Part shown: positions 1 to 7,553 of the stretch, piece after piece
How the letters are laid out: each line of letters opens with the position of its first letter
Position numbering within the stretch: position 1 is the first letter of the stretch
Assembly: GCA_002400365.1 (NCBI GenBank)
Contig: DHFK01000045.1
Span: 1 to 12,495 of the forward strand
Length of the DNA: 12,495 nt
Direction: 5' to 3'
Source of the DNA: Anaerolineales bacterium UBA4826
GTDB lineage: Bacteria; Chloroflexota; Anaerolineae; UBA4142
Made by a program: the position numbers and the translations under genes
The notes under the pieces: model-generated
Seen by the model: only the letters and a program-made list of their open reading frames with translations
The model's database searches: none
Told to the model about the DNA's origin: nothing

Positions 1-2
1 AC

Positions 3-2423
3 GGTCAATACCCGCATCTCACGCAGAACCGGCACTTTCGCTACTCTAGCGCGGAAGCGGTGCGAATCTATCCGCTGATCCCTGCCAGCGCGGCGACGTT
101 GTTGGATCGCGCCGGCTACCACGTTTTGTTTCTCGACGGCATCAATCGCCGGCTGACGCTGCCAGAGTATGAGGCGCAACTTGCGGCGTTCAATCCCGAC
201 GTGATGATGATCGAAACGAAAGCGCCGATCATCCGGCGACATTGGGAATACATCGAGCGCATCAAGCAGACGAGCGATGCGCGCGTGGTGCTCGTCGGCG
301 ATCACGTCACGTATTTTCCCGAAGAATCGCTGCGCGCGAGCCGCGCGGACGCGGTGATTGCCGGCGGGGATTACGACATCGCCCTGCTCAAACTCGTCAA
401 ACACTGGCAAGCGCCGGCGAACGCGCCGCTGCCGCGCGGCGTGTACGCGCGCGGCGCTGCGCCCGGCGAGATTCTCAACCGCGGCGCGTTTGAACTGGCG
501 GATGATCTCGACGCGCTGCCGTTCATTGACCGCGATCTGACGGGGTGGAAGAACTATGGCGAAGCGTACCTCCAACAGCCCTGCACCTATCTGCTCAGCG
601 GTCGCGGTTGCGGAATGCCGAACGGTCACGTCAGCACGTGCACTTTTTGCATCTGGCAACACTCGCTTTGGAAGCGCACCGCGCGGCTGCGCTCGCCGGC
701 GAACGTCGTCGCCGAAATCGAGGAGGTGTACCGGCGGTACGGCGTGCGCGAAGTCTTTGACGACAACGAAGCCGGGGGAATCTGGAACGCCGAGTGGGTT
801 GAAGGGTTTCGGGACGAGATGAACCGGGCGCGTTTGGTCGGCAAAGTGGTCGTCTCCGCGAACGCGCGCGCCAACTCGTTGACGCCGCAAGTATGCGCCA
901 ACCTGCGCGCCGCGGGCGTGCGCCTGCTCAAAGTCGGCTTGGAATCCGGCAACGACGCGACGTTGCGCCGGCTCAGCAAAGGTCAAACCGTGGCGGAGGT
1001 AGTCGCCGGGATCAAATGCGCCAAAGACGCCGGGCTGCGGCTGCACATCACGAACATGGTCGGCTATCCGTGGGAGACCGAGCAAGACGCCGCGCGCACG
1101 TACGCCGTCGCGCGCGAGTTGCTGCTGTACAAGGCGCGCGCGGGCGATTCGCTCCAGGCGAGCGTCGTCATCCCGTATCCCGGCACGCCGCTGTTCAACG
1201 ATGCCGTGAAAAACAAGTGGCTCGCCCACGCGCCGGACGATTACCCGCAATTCGACATGTCGCACCCCGTGATGAAAACGCCGATTGACACTGGCGCTTG
1301 GGCGAACCGGCTCTGGCGTTTGCACACCGAACCCTCCTTCATCCTGCGGAGCGCGTTGACGATTCGCTCTTGGTTCGACGTGAAATTGCTCTTCGGCGGA
1401 GTGATCTCGCTGATCGGACATCTGCGCGACTATCAACCGCAGCGCGCAGTAGGACAAGTTTCCAAACTTGTCCTACCCTGGACGATGCGGTTGATGCCGC
1501 TGGTGGGGTTGCTTCTTTTCATTTTCTTTGTCACGCGCGTGAACGTCGCGCAAACCGCCGGCATCTTCGCGCGCGCCGACGCGCGCTGGATTGCGCTGGG
1601 CGTTGCGCTGGTCGTGGTCGAAGTCGCGTTCAAAGCGATGCGGTTCCGCGCGCTCGCCCAACCGATCGCGCGATGCTCCTTCACGACGAGCGTCTGGGTG
1701 TATCTGCTCGGGCAGCCGTTCGCCGCGATCACGCCGGGACAGTTGGGCGATTTCGTCAAGTACGTTCCGCTGGAGCAGCGCGCCGGCATTTCGATTGGCG
1801 CAGGGCTAGGCGTGGGCGTGATGGAGCGCGCGCTCGACGTGACCGCGCTTCTGCTCGTCGGCGCGCCGGGGTTTTTTCTCGCGCTGCGCTGGCGCGACAT
1901 CTTGCCGGCGGCGAGCGCGGTCCCGGCGATCCTGGTTGCGCTCCTCGCGCTCGTCGTGGCGATTGCCGCGCGCGCGGCGTGGACGCGGCTCGCGCGGCGC
2001 GGCGTAGATTTCGCGCTTGCGCTGTACAATGCCAAACTCGCTCGCGCGAACCAAGCGACCGAACCGCTGGTCCATGCGCTCACTCGCATTGCAAAAGGGC
2101 AAACCCTGGTCAGCGCGGCGGTGCTCTCGCTCGCAGCGTGGTGGGTGATCGCCGCGCGCGCCGCCGCGTACGGCGCGGCGTTGGGATTGTCTATCCACCC
2201 GCTGTACTATTTCGCGTTGATTCCGACCGGCATCGTCATCGAATTGCTGCCGATTTCGTTCATGGGCATCGGCGTGCGCGAGTATTCGCTCTGGTTCTTG
2301 TTTGCGCCGTTGGGCGCGAGTCTGGAAAGCATCCTGGCTTTATCGCTGCTGCATTTTGTGTTGGGTCCGCTTCCCACCGCGCTCGTCGGCGCGGGACTGG
2401 TGGCGCGGGTGGGGCGGCGGTAG
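3..2423 (+). CDS. B12-binding radical SAM protein fused to LPG-synthase-type membrane domain (5' partial)
   Basis: Two-part protein, 806 residues visible counting from base 3. Residues about 20-150 look like a cobalamin-binding Rossmann domain, without a clear DxHxxG histidine motif. Residues about 185-430 are a radical SAM core with cysteines 203, 213 and 216 (CX9CX2C rather than the usual CX3CX2C), a GLESGND strand, MVGYPWET and IPYPGTPLF. From about 495 to the end are several membrane helices with TPGQLGDFVKY and MERALDV, typical of the LPG_synthase_TM/UPF0104 (PF03706) family, whose members act on or move lipids. The frame is open to the window edge and the residues before GTG 60 (HLTQNRHFRYSSAEA) read like family sequence, so the gene begins upstream and GTG 60 is internal. 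A 28-bp palindrome (1449-1476) sits at the domain junction. The next gene starts 8 nt downstream. Reaction and substrate are unknown; radical SAM enzymes of this type often methylate or rearrange lipids or isoprenoids. The domain calls are firm; the function is not. Confidence 0.88.
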   Translation, partial: GQYPHLTQNRHFRYSSAEAVRIYPLIPASAATLLDRAGYHVLFLDGINRRLTLPEYEAQLAAFNPDVMMIETKAPIIRRHWEYIERIKQTSDARVVLVGDHVTYFPEESLRASRADAVIAGGDYDIALLKLVKHWQAPANAPLPRGVYARGAAPGEILNRGAFELADDLDALPFIDRDLTGWKNYGEAYLQQPCTYLLSGRGCGMPNGHVSTCTFCIWQHSLWKRTARLRSPANVVAEIEEVYRRYGVREVFDDNEAGGIWNAEWVEGFRDEMNRARLVGKVVVSANARANSLTPQVCANLRAAGVRLLKVGLESGNDATLRRLSKGQTVAEVVAGIKCAKDAGLRLHITNMVGYPWETEQDAARTYAVARELLLYKARAGDSLQASVVIPYPGTPLFNDAVKNKWLAHAPDDYPQFDMSHPVMKTPIDTGAWANRLWRLHTEPSFILRSALTIRSWFDVKLLFGGVISLIGHLRDYQPQRAVGQVSKLVLPWTMRLMPLVGLLLFIFFVTRVNVAQTAGIFARADARWIALGVALVVVEVAFKAMRFRALAQPIARCSFTTSVWVYLLGQPFAAITPGQLGDFVKYVPLEQRAGISIGAGLGVGVMERALDVTALLLVGAPGFFLALRWRDILPAASAVPAILVALLALVVAIAARAAWTRLARRGVDFALALYNAKLARANQATEPLVHALTRIAKGQTLVSAAVLSLAAWWVIAARAAAYGAALGLSIHPLYYFALIPTGIVIELLPISFMGIGVREYSLWFLFAPLGASLESILALSLLHFVLGPLPTALVGAGLVARVGRR
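1449..1476. repeat. 28-bp perfect palindrome inside a coding region
   Basis: Left arm GTAGGACAAGTTT and right arm AAACTTGTCCTAC are exact reverse complements around a CC centre. It encodes residues VGQVSKLVL plus part of a proline codon in the linker between the radical SAM and membrane domains. A diverged copy is at 12450-12477. This looks like a small dispersed (REP/MITE-like) element; no transposase is nearby. Confidence 0.9.
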
Positions 2424-2431
2424 GGAGGACT

Positions 2432-3412
2432 GTGCAAGTCTTTGTCACTGGGGCAACCGGCTTCTTGGGAAGTCATCTAACCGAACTGCTCGTAGCCGAG
2501 GGGCATCGCGTCCGCGCGCTCGCGCAGCGCAACAGCCGCACCGACTGGCTCGAACGGTTGGGCGTGCAGTTTGTCCATGGCGATCTGGCGGACCAGGACA
2601 TTCTGCGCGATGGCGTCAAAGGGTGCGAGATCGTTTTTCACTGCGCGGCGATTCAGGGGCGCTGGGGCGCGCGCGCGTCGTACATCGAAGCGAACACGAC
2701 GGGAACGCGCAATCTGCTGGACGCGAGCGTGGCGGCGGGCGTCCGACGTTTTGTGCATACGAGCACCGTCGGCGTGCTCGGCGAAGACAATTTGCTGGAC
2801 GCCGATGAATCCACGCCGTACGCGCCGATGAATCCGTACCAGGAATCCAAAGTCATCGCCGAAAAACTCGCGCTCTCCTACCAGGCGTCCGATCAACTAG
2901 AGGTTGCCATCGTGCGTCCCGGTTGGATGCACGGCGAACGCGACGGACAAAGCATCGGACGATTGGTCGCCGCGCTGCAATCAGGGCGGATCGCCTTGAT
3001 TGATGGTGGGCGCGCGATCGGCTCGTTTACGTACGTGGGGCACACCGCGCGCGCGCTGTACCTCGCCAGCGCGCGGGCGGAAGCCATCGGGCAAATCTAT
3101 CACATTACAAACGGCGCACGAACCACGAACAAGGAGTTTTTCGATACGCTGGCGGATTTGCTCGGCGCGCCGCTGCCGCGATGGAGTATTCCTTATCCGA
3201 TCGCGTACACCGCTGGTATCGCGATGGAAAGCGCTGCGCTCGCGTTACGCACGAGCGAGCCGCCGCTGCTCACGCGCTTTCGGGTCAAATCGTTTGGGCG
3301 ACATCACCACTTTGGCATCGCCAAAGCGAGGCGACAGTTGGGCTATGCGCCAGAGGTGAATCTGCGGGAGGGCTTGCGCCGCGCGGTCGAGTGGTGGAAG
3401 ACCAATGCCTGA
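2432..3412 (+). CDS. NAD-dependent epimerase/dehydratase (extended SDR)
   Basis: 326-residue cytosolic Rossmann-fold oxidoreductase. The N-terminus has the cofactor motif TGATGFLG (Gly 7, 10 and 13). The active site shows Ser111/Thr112 and the Tyr136-x-x-x-Lys140 pair in NPYQESK. Length and motifs fit sugar-nucleotide epimerases, 3-beta-HSD-like enzymes and dihydroflavonol-reductase-like enzymes; the hopanoid-associated epimerase HpnA is one plausible relative. The start is GTG, chosen because the first beta strand follows immediately and no other start exists before the nucleotide motif. A GGAGG at 2424-2428 sits only 3 nt upstream, closer than usual. The stop overlaps the next gene by 8 nt, so translation of the two is probably coupled. 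With the upstream membrane fusion protein and downstream glycosyltransferase it probably prepares or modifies a sugar or lipid intermediate. Substrate cannot be read from sequence. Confidence 0.9.
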   Translation: MQVFVTGATGFLGSHLTELLVAEGHRVRALAQRNSRTDWLERLGVQFVHGDLADQDILRDGVKGCEIVFHCAAIQGRWGARASYIEANTTGTRNLLDASVAAGVRRFVHTSTVGVLGEDNLLDADESTPYAPMNPYQESKVIAEKLALSYQASDQLEVAIVRPGWMHGERDGQSIGRLVAALQSGRIALIDGGRAIGSFTYVGHTARALYLASARAEAIGQIYHITNGARTTNKEFFDTLADLLGAPLPRWSIPYPIAYTAGIAMESAALALRTSEPPLLTRFRVKSFGRHHHFGIAKARRQLGYAPEVNLREGLRRAVEWWKTNA

Positions 3413-4442
3413 TACGTTGCCGACGATCAGCGTCATCATTCCGGTGCTGGAAGAACGCTCTGCCGCGCCAGTGCTCGAATCGTTGCGCGTGGTGGACTAT
3501 CCGAGCGAGAACCTGGAAATCATCGTCGCGCGCGGCAAGCAACCGTCGCGTCAACGCAACCTGGCAGTCGGGATAGCCGACGGCGAGTTACTTTATTTTC
3601 TCGACAACGATTCCATCGTCGCGCCAGGTCTGTTTCTCCGCGCTGTCGCTACGCTGCGCGCGCATCACGCCGATGTGGTCGGCGGACCGAGCGCGACGCC
3701 GCGGAACGACACCCTGCTCCAGCGCTGTTTCGGCTATGCGTTTGCCTCGCCCTTTGGCACGCTCGGTTCGCGCCGCCGCTATCGTTCCATCGGGGATGTC
3801 AAAGAGGCAACCGAGACCGACCTGATTATGTGCAATCTCTGCATGTATCGCCGCGTCTTTGAGCAAGCCACTGGCTTGGACGAGCGTCTTTATCCGAATG
3901 AGGAAAACGAATTCCTCAACCGCTTGACCCGGCAGGGCGTGCAACTCGTCTACGATCCGCAAGCAATCGTCTATCGCAGTCAGAGCAAAACGTGGGCCAA
4001 GTTCGCGCGGCAAGTTTATCAGTACGGGCGAGGGCGCATTGACCACTTTTTTGTTGCCCCCCGATTCTTCAACCCGATCTTTTTGATTCCGCTCGCGTTC
4101 TTGGTCTATCTACTGACGTTACCTCTTCTGGTCTTCTACAATCCCATGACGATCCTGCCGCTCGTCGCATACGCCGCGCTAGTCTTGGCGGCAAGCGCGA
4201 CCGCGAGCGACCGCGAACATGCGCTCGCCGCCTTTCTTTTGCGGTTGGGGATCTTTCCCCTGATGCACCTTGCCTACGCGCTGGGGACGGCGCAGAAACT
4301 CGCCGAGAATCTACTCGCCGGCATGCGATTGCCGGTCATGCCGATCCACACGACAAAAATCAAGACGTTCAGCAGCACGAGTTGGACTATGGACGAGCGA
4401 GCCGCGCCCGTTGACCGCCCGCTGGTCGCCGGGTGGCGATAG
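3405..4442 (+). CDS. Family 2 glycosyltransferase with C-terminal membrane anchor
   Basis: 345 residues. The N-terminus ISVIIPVLEE begins a GT-A fold. The metal/nucleotide-sugar DxD-type motif is D67-N68-D69 within LYFLDNDS. An acidic patch in LYPNEENEF (Glu166/Glu167) occupies the place of the catalytic base region, followed by the acceptor-side stretch QLVYDPQAIVYRSQ. Three hydrophobic segments near 222-247, 249-268 and 275-297 anchor it to the inner membrane, with the catalytic domain in the cytoplasm. This layout suits sugar transfer to a membrane lipid carrier or lipid acceptor. It overlaps the epimerase stop by 8 nt, with a weak GGAAG as ribosome site, so it is probably translationally coupled. 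Donor and acceptor are unknown; HpnB-like and exopolysaccharide enzymes are possible relatives. Confidence 0.9.
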   Translation: MPDTLPTISVIIPVLEERSAAPVLESLRVVDYPSENLEIIVARGKQPSRQRNLAVGIADGELLYFLDNDSIVAPGLFLRAVATLRAHHADVVGGPSATPRNDTLLQRCFGYAFASPFGTLGSRRRYRSIGDVKEATETDLIMCNLCMYRRVFEQATGLDERLYPNEENEFLNRLTRQGVQLVYDPQAIVYRSQSKTWAKFARQVYQYGRGRIDHFFVAPRFFNPIFLIPLAFLVYLLTLPLLVFYNPMTILPLVAYAALVLAASATASDREHALAAFLLRLGIFPLMHLAYALGTAQKLAENLLAGMRLPVMPIHTTKIKTFSSTSWTMDERAAPVDRPLVAGWR

Positions 4443-4447
4443 CCAAG

Positions 4448-4476
4448 ACACCAGGTTTCTCCAAGCAACCAGGTGT
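4448..4476 (+). terminator. Imperfect hairpin after the glycosyltransferase operon (weak terminator candidate)
   Basis: ACACCAGGTT (4448-4457) can pair with AACCAGGTGT (4467-4476), a 10-bp stem with one central A-A mismatch and a 9-nt loop. It starts 6 nt after the glycosyltransferase stop and lies before the era promoter, which suits an operon boundary. There is no U-tract, so it may only be a processing or Rho-related structure. The rest of the 97-nt spacer shows nothing else apart from the promoter. Confidence 0.3.
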
Positions 4477-4504
4477 GTTCGAGCGCGTCGAGGTGAGGGT
4501 GGCG

Positions 4505-4533
4505 TTTGCATTTATCCGCGCCTCGCGTATACT
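4505..4533 (+). promoter_or_regulatory. Candidate sigma70-type promoter of era (leaderless)
   Basis: TATACT at 4528-4533 matches the -10 consensus in 5 of 6 bases. TTTGCA at 4505-4510 is a 4 of 6 match to -35 with a 17-bp spacer. A start about 7 nt beyond the -10 box falls on the A of the era ATG, and there is no Shine-Dalgarno sequence, so the transcript would be leaderless. Confidence 0.5.
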
Positions 4534-4539
4534 GTGGCT

Positions 4540-5463
4540 ATGAATCTTTCCGATCCCAACCGAGTTGCGTCCGCCCACAAATCCGGCTTCGTCGCCGTGG
4601 TCGGCAAGCCGAACGTGGGCAAGTCCACGCTGGTCAACGCCTACGTTGGCGCAAAGGTGGCGATCGTCTCCTCCAAACCGCAGACGACGCGCCGCGTGAT
4701 TCGCGGTATCCTCACGCGTCCCGACGCGCAAGTCGTGTTCGTGGACACGCCCGGCATCCACAAGCCGCAACACCGGCTCGGCAAAGCGATGGTCGACGCG
4801 GCGGCGGCCGTGTTAAGCGAAGTGGATGTCGTCGTCTTTATGGTGGATGGCGCGCGTCTGCCGGACGAAGACGATACGCGGATCGGTCAACTCCTCGACC
4901 AGAGATGTCACGCGCCCGTGTTGCTCGCGCTCAACAAGATGGACCGACTCAAGCCAGCCGACGTGCAAACGGTCACGGCAGCGCACTGGGCAATCGTCCA
5001 GCACGCCGACTGGATGCGTATCTGCGCGACACGCGGCGACAACCTCGACAAACTGCTCGACCAAATCCTCGCGCGCCTGCCCATAGGTCCCGAGTTGTAC
5101 CCCGCCGACCAGGTGACTGATCAGACCCTGCAAGCGATTGCGGCAGAGTTGATCCGCGAGCAAGTCCTGCTCCAAACGCGGCAAGAGATTCCCCACGCGG
5201 TCGCGGTCGCGATCGAGGAATGGGAGGCTCGTCGCGCGGACTTGACGCGCATCGCCGCGACGATCTACGTCGAGCGCGATTCGCAAAAGGGCATCGTCAT
5301 CGGCGCGGGCGGCGCGCGGCTCAAGCAAATCGGGCAGGGCGCGCGCACACAGATCGAGCAATGGATCGGCCATCAAGTGTACTTGGAGTTGTGGGTCAAG
5401 GTGCGGGACAAGTGGCGCGAGCGCGAGAACAGTTTGCGCGAATTGGGCCTGACGCAGACATAG
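4540..5463 (+). CDS. era: GTPase Era
   Basis: 307 residues, normal length for Era, the membrane-associated GTPase that binds the 3' end of 16S rRNA and helps 30S subunit maturation. All G motifs are visible: GKPNVGKST (22-30, P-loop), the switch I threonine in SKPQTTRR, DTPG (69-72), NKMD (132-135) and CAT near 162-164 in place of the more usual SA. The C-terminal KH RNA-binding domain has GIVIGAGGARLKQIG (251-265), preceded by the family stretch IREQVLLQTRQEIPHA. The frame stays open upstream to 4270, but the ATG at 4540 gives the standard Era N-terminus and sits just after a promoter-like box. No Shine-Dalgarno is visible. The ABC permease starts 12 nt after the stop, so era may head a transcript that continues into the exporter genes. 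Confidence 0.97.
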   Translation: MNLSDPNRVASAHKSGFVAVVGKPNVGKSTLVNAYVGAKVAIVSSKPQTTRRVIRGILTRPDAQVVFVDTPGIHKPQHRLGKAMVDAAAAVLSEVDVVVFMVDGARLPDEDDTRIGQLLDQRCHAPVLLALNKMDRLKPADVQTVTAAHWAIVQHADWMRICATRGDNLDKLLDQILARLPIGPELYPADQVTDQTLQAIAAELIREQVLLQTRQEIPHAVAVAIEEWEARRADLTRIAATIYVERDSQKGIVIGAGGARLKQIGQGARTQIEQWIGHQVYLELWVKVRDKWRERENSLRELGLTQT

Positions 5464-5475
5464 GGCGAGGCGAAA

Positions 5476-6597
5476 ATGAACTCACGCTTGCTTTCGATCA
5501 TTCGCAAGGAATTCATCCATATCCTCCGCGACCCGCGCACGCTGGCGATCATGTTCATCATTCCGATCGTCGAGTTGTTTCTGCTGGGCTATGCGGTGAC
5601 GACCGACATTCGCCACTTGAACACCGTCGTCTTCGACGCGGATCGCACGCCGCAAAGCCGTCAACTCGTCGAAGCGTACCGCGCGTCCGACTATTTCGCG
5701 ATTGCGCGTTACGCGCAAAGCGAAGATGAAATCGCCGTCCTGCTCGACAGCGGCGCGATCCGCGCGGGCATTATTATTCCGGCGGGCTATGGCGACAACC
5801 TGGCGCGCGGCGCCGTCGCTCAAGTCGCGGTGTTGATTGACGGATCGGACCCCACCGTCGCGTCCACCGCTTTCGCCGCGTCGCAATCCGTCGGCCAGGC
5901 GCAGAGCATCAAGATCGTCACCCAGCGTTTGGGCGTGGACGTGACCCGGCTCGGTGGGATCGAGATTCGCCCGCGCGTGTGGTACAATCCAGAGTTGCGC
6001 TCGGCGAACTATATGGTCCCCGCCGTCATCGGCATCATTCTGCAATTCTTGACGACACTCTTTACCGCGCTCACGATCGTGCGCGAACGCGAGCAGGGCA
6101 CGATCGAACAACTCGTCGTCACGCCGATCAAATCCTGGGAACTCGTCGTCGGCAAAGTGGTTCCATACATCGCGATCGCGTTTTTCGATTTGCTCGAAGT
6201 GTTGGTGTTGGGCACGTTCTGGTTCGGCGTGCCGATTCGGGGTAGTATCCCGCTTTTGTTGGGCTTGTCCGTTCTCTTTTTGCTGGCGTCGCTCGGCATG
6301 GGCTTGTTTGTTTCCTCCGTCGCGCGCAGTCAACTCGAGGCAATGTTCCTCGCGTTTCTCACGATGCTGCCGAGCATTTTCATCGGCGGATTCCTTTTCC
6401 CGTTGGAAGCCATGCCGGGCTGGCTGCAAGCGATCAGTTACTTGGTGCCGCTGCGGTACCTGCTCGTGATCATTCGCGGCATCATGTTGAAAGGCGTAGG
6501 GCTGGGCGCGTTTGGCGATCAAGTCCTCGCGCTCTTGATTCTCGGCCCGTTCATCATGTTTGGGGCGTCGCGGCGCTTTAGGAAATCGCTCGAATGA
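5476..6597 (+). CDS. ABC-2 type exporter permease (YbhS/YbhR-like)
   Basis: 373-residue inner-membrane subunit of an ABC exporter. One N-terminal helix (about 22-42) follows the RKEFIHILRDPRTL segment typical of the family. A large extracytoplasmic domain (about 43-178) follows, then five more hydrophobic helices from about 180 to 365. The ABC-2 signature is EREQGTIEQLVVTPI (205-219). GAGG lies 5 nt before the ATG. It is 12 nt after era and overlaps ATPase 1 by 4 nt (ATGA), so the exporter genes are coupled. Related E. coli systems use two different permeases, whereas only one is present here, which suggests a homodimer or a partner encoded elsewhere. The transported substrate is unknown; relatives export drugs, ions or lipids. 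Confidence 0.93.
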   Translation: MNSRLLSIIRKEFIHILRDPRTLAIMFIIPIVELFLLGYAVTTDIRHLNTVVFDADRTPQSRQLVEAYRASDYFAIARYAQSEDEIAVLLDSGAIRAGIIIPAGYGDNLARGAVAQVAVLIDGSDPTVASTAFAASQSVGQAQSIKIVTQRLGVDVTRLGGIEIRPRVWYNPELRSANYMVPAVIGIILQFLTTLFTALTIVREREQGTIEQLVVTPIKSWELVVGKVVPYIAIAFFDLLEVLVLGTFWFGVPIRGSIPLLLGLSVLFLLASLGMGLFVSSVARSQLEAMFLAFLTMLPSIFIGGFLFPLEAMPGWLQAISYLVPLRYLLVIIRGIMLKGVGLGAFGDQVLALLILGPFIMFGASRRFRKSLE

Positions 6598-7511
6598 TTT
6601 CACTCCAGGGTGTCACGAAAAGATTCGCGGCGATCACCGCCATTCGCGATCTCTCGTTCACGGTCCAAGCCGGCCAAGTCTTTGGCTTGATCGGCCCCGA
6701 CGGCGCGGGCAAGACGACGACGCTGCGCGTGACCTCGACCGCGATGAATCCGACGGCAGGACGCGTCACGGTTGGCGACATTGACACGGTGCGCGCGCCA
6801 GAAGCGGTCAAGCAACTGATCGGCTATATGCCGCAACGGTTCGCGCTCTATCCCGATTTGACGGTCGTCGAGAACCTGAATTTCTTCGCCGATATTTTCG
6901 GCTCGCCGCGCGCGCAACGCGCTGAACTGATCGCGCGTCTCCTGGGCTTTGCGCGCCTGACCGAATTTCAAACGCGGCTCGCGCGCAATCTGTCGGGCGG
7001 GATGCAAAAGAAACTCGCGCTCGCGGCGACCTTGATGCACCGCCCGCGCGTGCTCCTGCTCGACGAGCCGACGACGGGGGTTGACCCGGTGAGCCGCCGC
7101 GAGTTTTGGGACCTGCTCACCGAAATCCATTTGCAGGGCGTGACCATTATCATCACCACGCCCTACCTCGACGAAGCGGAGCGCTGCACGCGCGTCGGCT
7201 TGATGTACCGCGGCGAATTGGTCGCGTGCGACGAGCCGCGCACGTTGCGCGATGGACTTGGCGCGACGGTGTTGGAAGCGCAATCGGCCCAAGCCCTTCA
7301 AGCGCGCCATGCCGTCGAAAAAAGCGAGGGCGTGCTGACCGTCTCCACACACGGAGACGTGCTGCGGCTGCTCGTTGATCGCGCGGAACGCGCCGCCGCG
7401 CTGCAAGCCGTGTGGCAAGCGAATGGCATTACGGTTGGCAATGTGCGCGTGGTACGCGCGCGCCTCGAAGATGCGTTTGTGTTGATGCTGACGCGCCATG
7501 ACAAGACGTAA
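6594..7511 (+). CDS. ABC exporter ATPase 1 (YbhF N-half-like, H-loop degenerate)
   Basis: 305-residue cytoplasmic nucleotide-binding subunit. Walker A is GPDGAGKTT (34-42), the Q-loop GYMPQ (Gln81), the signature LSGGM (133-137) is intact, Walker B is VLLLDEP with Asp157 and catalytic-position Glu158, and the D-loop includes GVD. The H-loop reads TTPYLDEAE, with Pro190 where the switch histidine normally sits. The N-terminal domain of E. coli YbhF is recalled to lack this histidine too. ATG overlaps the permease stop. It is followed after a 42-nt spacer by a second ATPase, so the pair most likely forms a heterodimer with the permease. It could also be called a DrrA/CcmA-type ATPase. Confidence 0.94.
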   Translation: MISLQGVTKRFAAITAIRDLSFTVQAGQVFGLIGPDGAGKTTTLRVTSTAMNPTAGRVTVGDIDTVRAPEAVKQLIGYMPQRFALYPDLTVVENLNFFADIFGSPRAQRAELIARLLGFARLTEFQTRLARNLSGGMQKKLALAATLMHRPRVLLLDEPTTGVDPVSRREFWDLLTEIHLQGVTIIITTPYLDEAERCTRVGLMYRGELVACDEPRTLRDGLGATVLEAQSAQALQARHAVEKSEGVLTVSTHGDVLRLLVDRAERAAALQAVWQANGITVGNVRVVRARLEDAFVLMLTRHDKT

Positions 7512-7553
7512 TGCGTAAAACGTAATTCGCAAATCCTAATTCGCAAATTGTCT
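7512..7553. repeat. AT-rich word-repeat spacer
   Basis: The spacer between the two ATPase genes holds TAATTCGCAAAT twice (7523-7534 and 7537-7548) plus two ACGTAAT words. The core TAATTCGCAA recurs at 8542-8551. No ribosome site is visible before the next ATG. Base composition differs sharply from the GC-rich genes. Confidence 0.65.

Noticed and set aside
1298..2431. Upstream extension of the epimerase frame
   Set aside because: The extension overlaps the membrane domain in another frame and is arginine-rich without motifs; the real protein starts at GTG 2432 just before the nucleotide-binding strand.
4270..4539. Upstream extension of the era frame
   Set aside because: It overlaps the glycosyltransferase 3' end and adds non-Era sequence; ATG 4540 gives the standard N-terminus.
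5482..6603. Long antisense reading frame covering the permease gene (373 codons)
   Set aside because: It mirrors the permease almost exactly, is charge- and repeat-biased with no fold motif, and arises from GC-rich codon structure.
6600..7532. Antisense frame over ATPase 1 (310 codons)
   Set aside because: It is opposite a gene with all ABC motifs; the product shows only shadow composition.
7548..7553. TTG start for ATPase 2
   Set aside because: ATG 7554 is two codons later and gives the normal family N-terminus; the TTG belongs to the repeat word.
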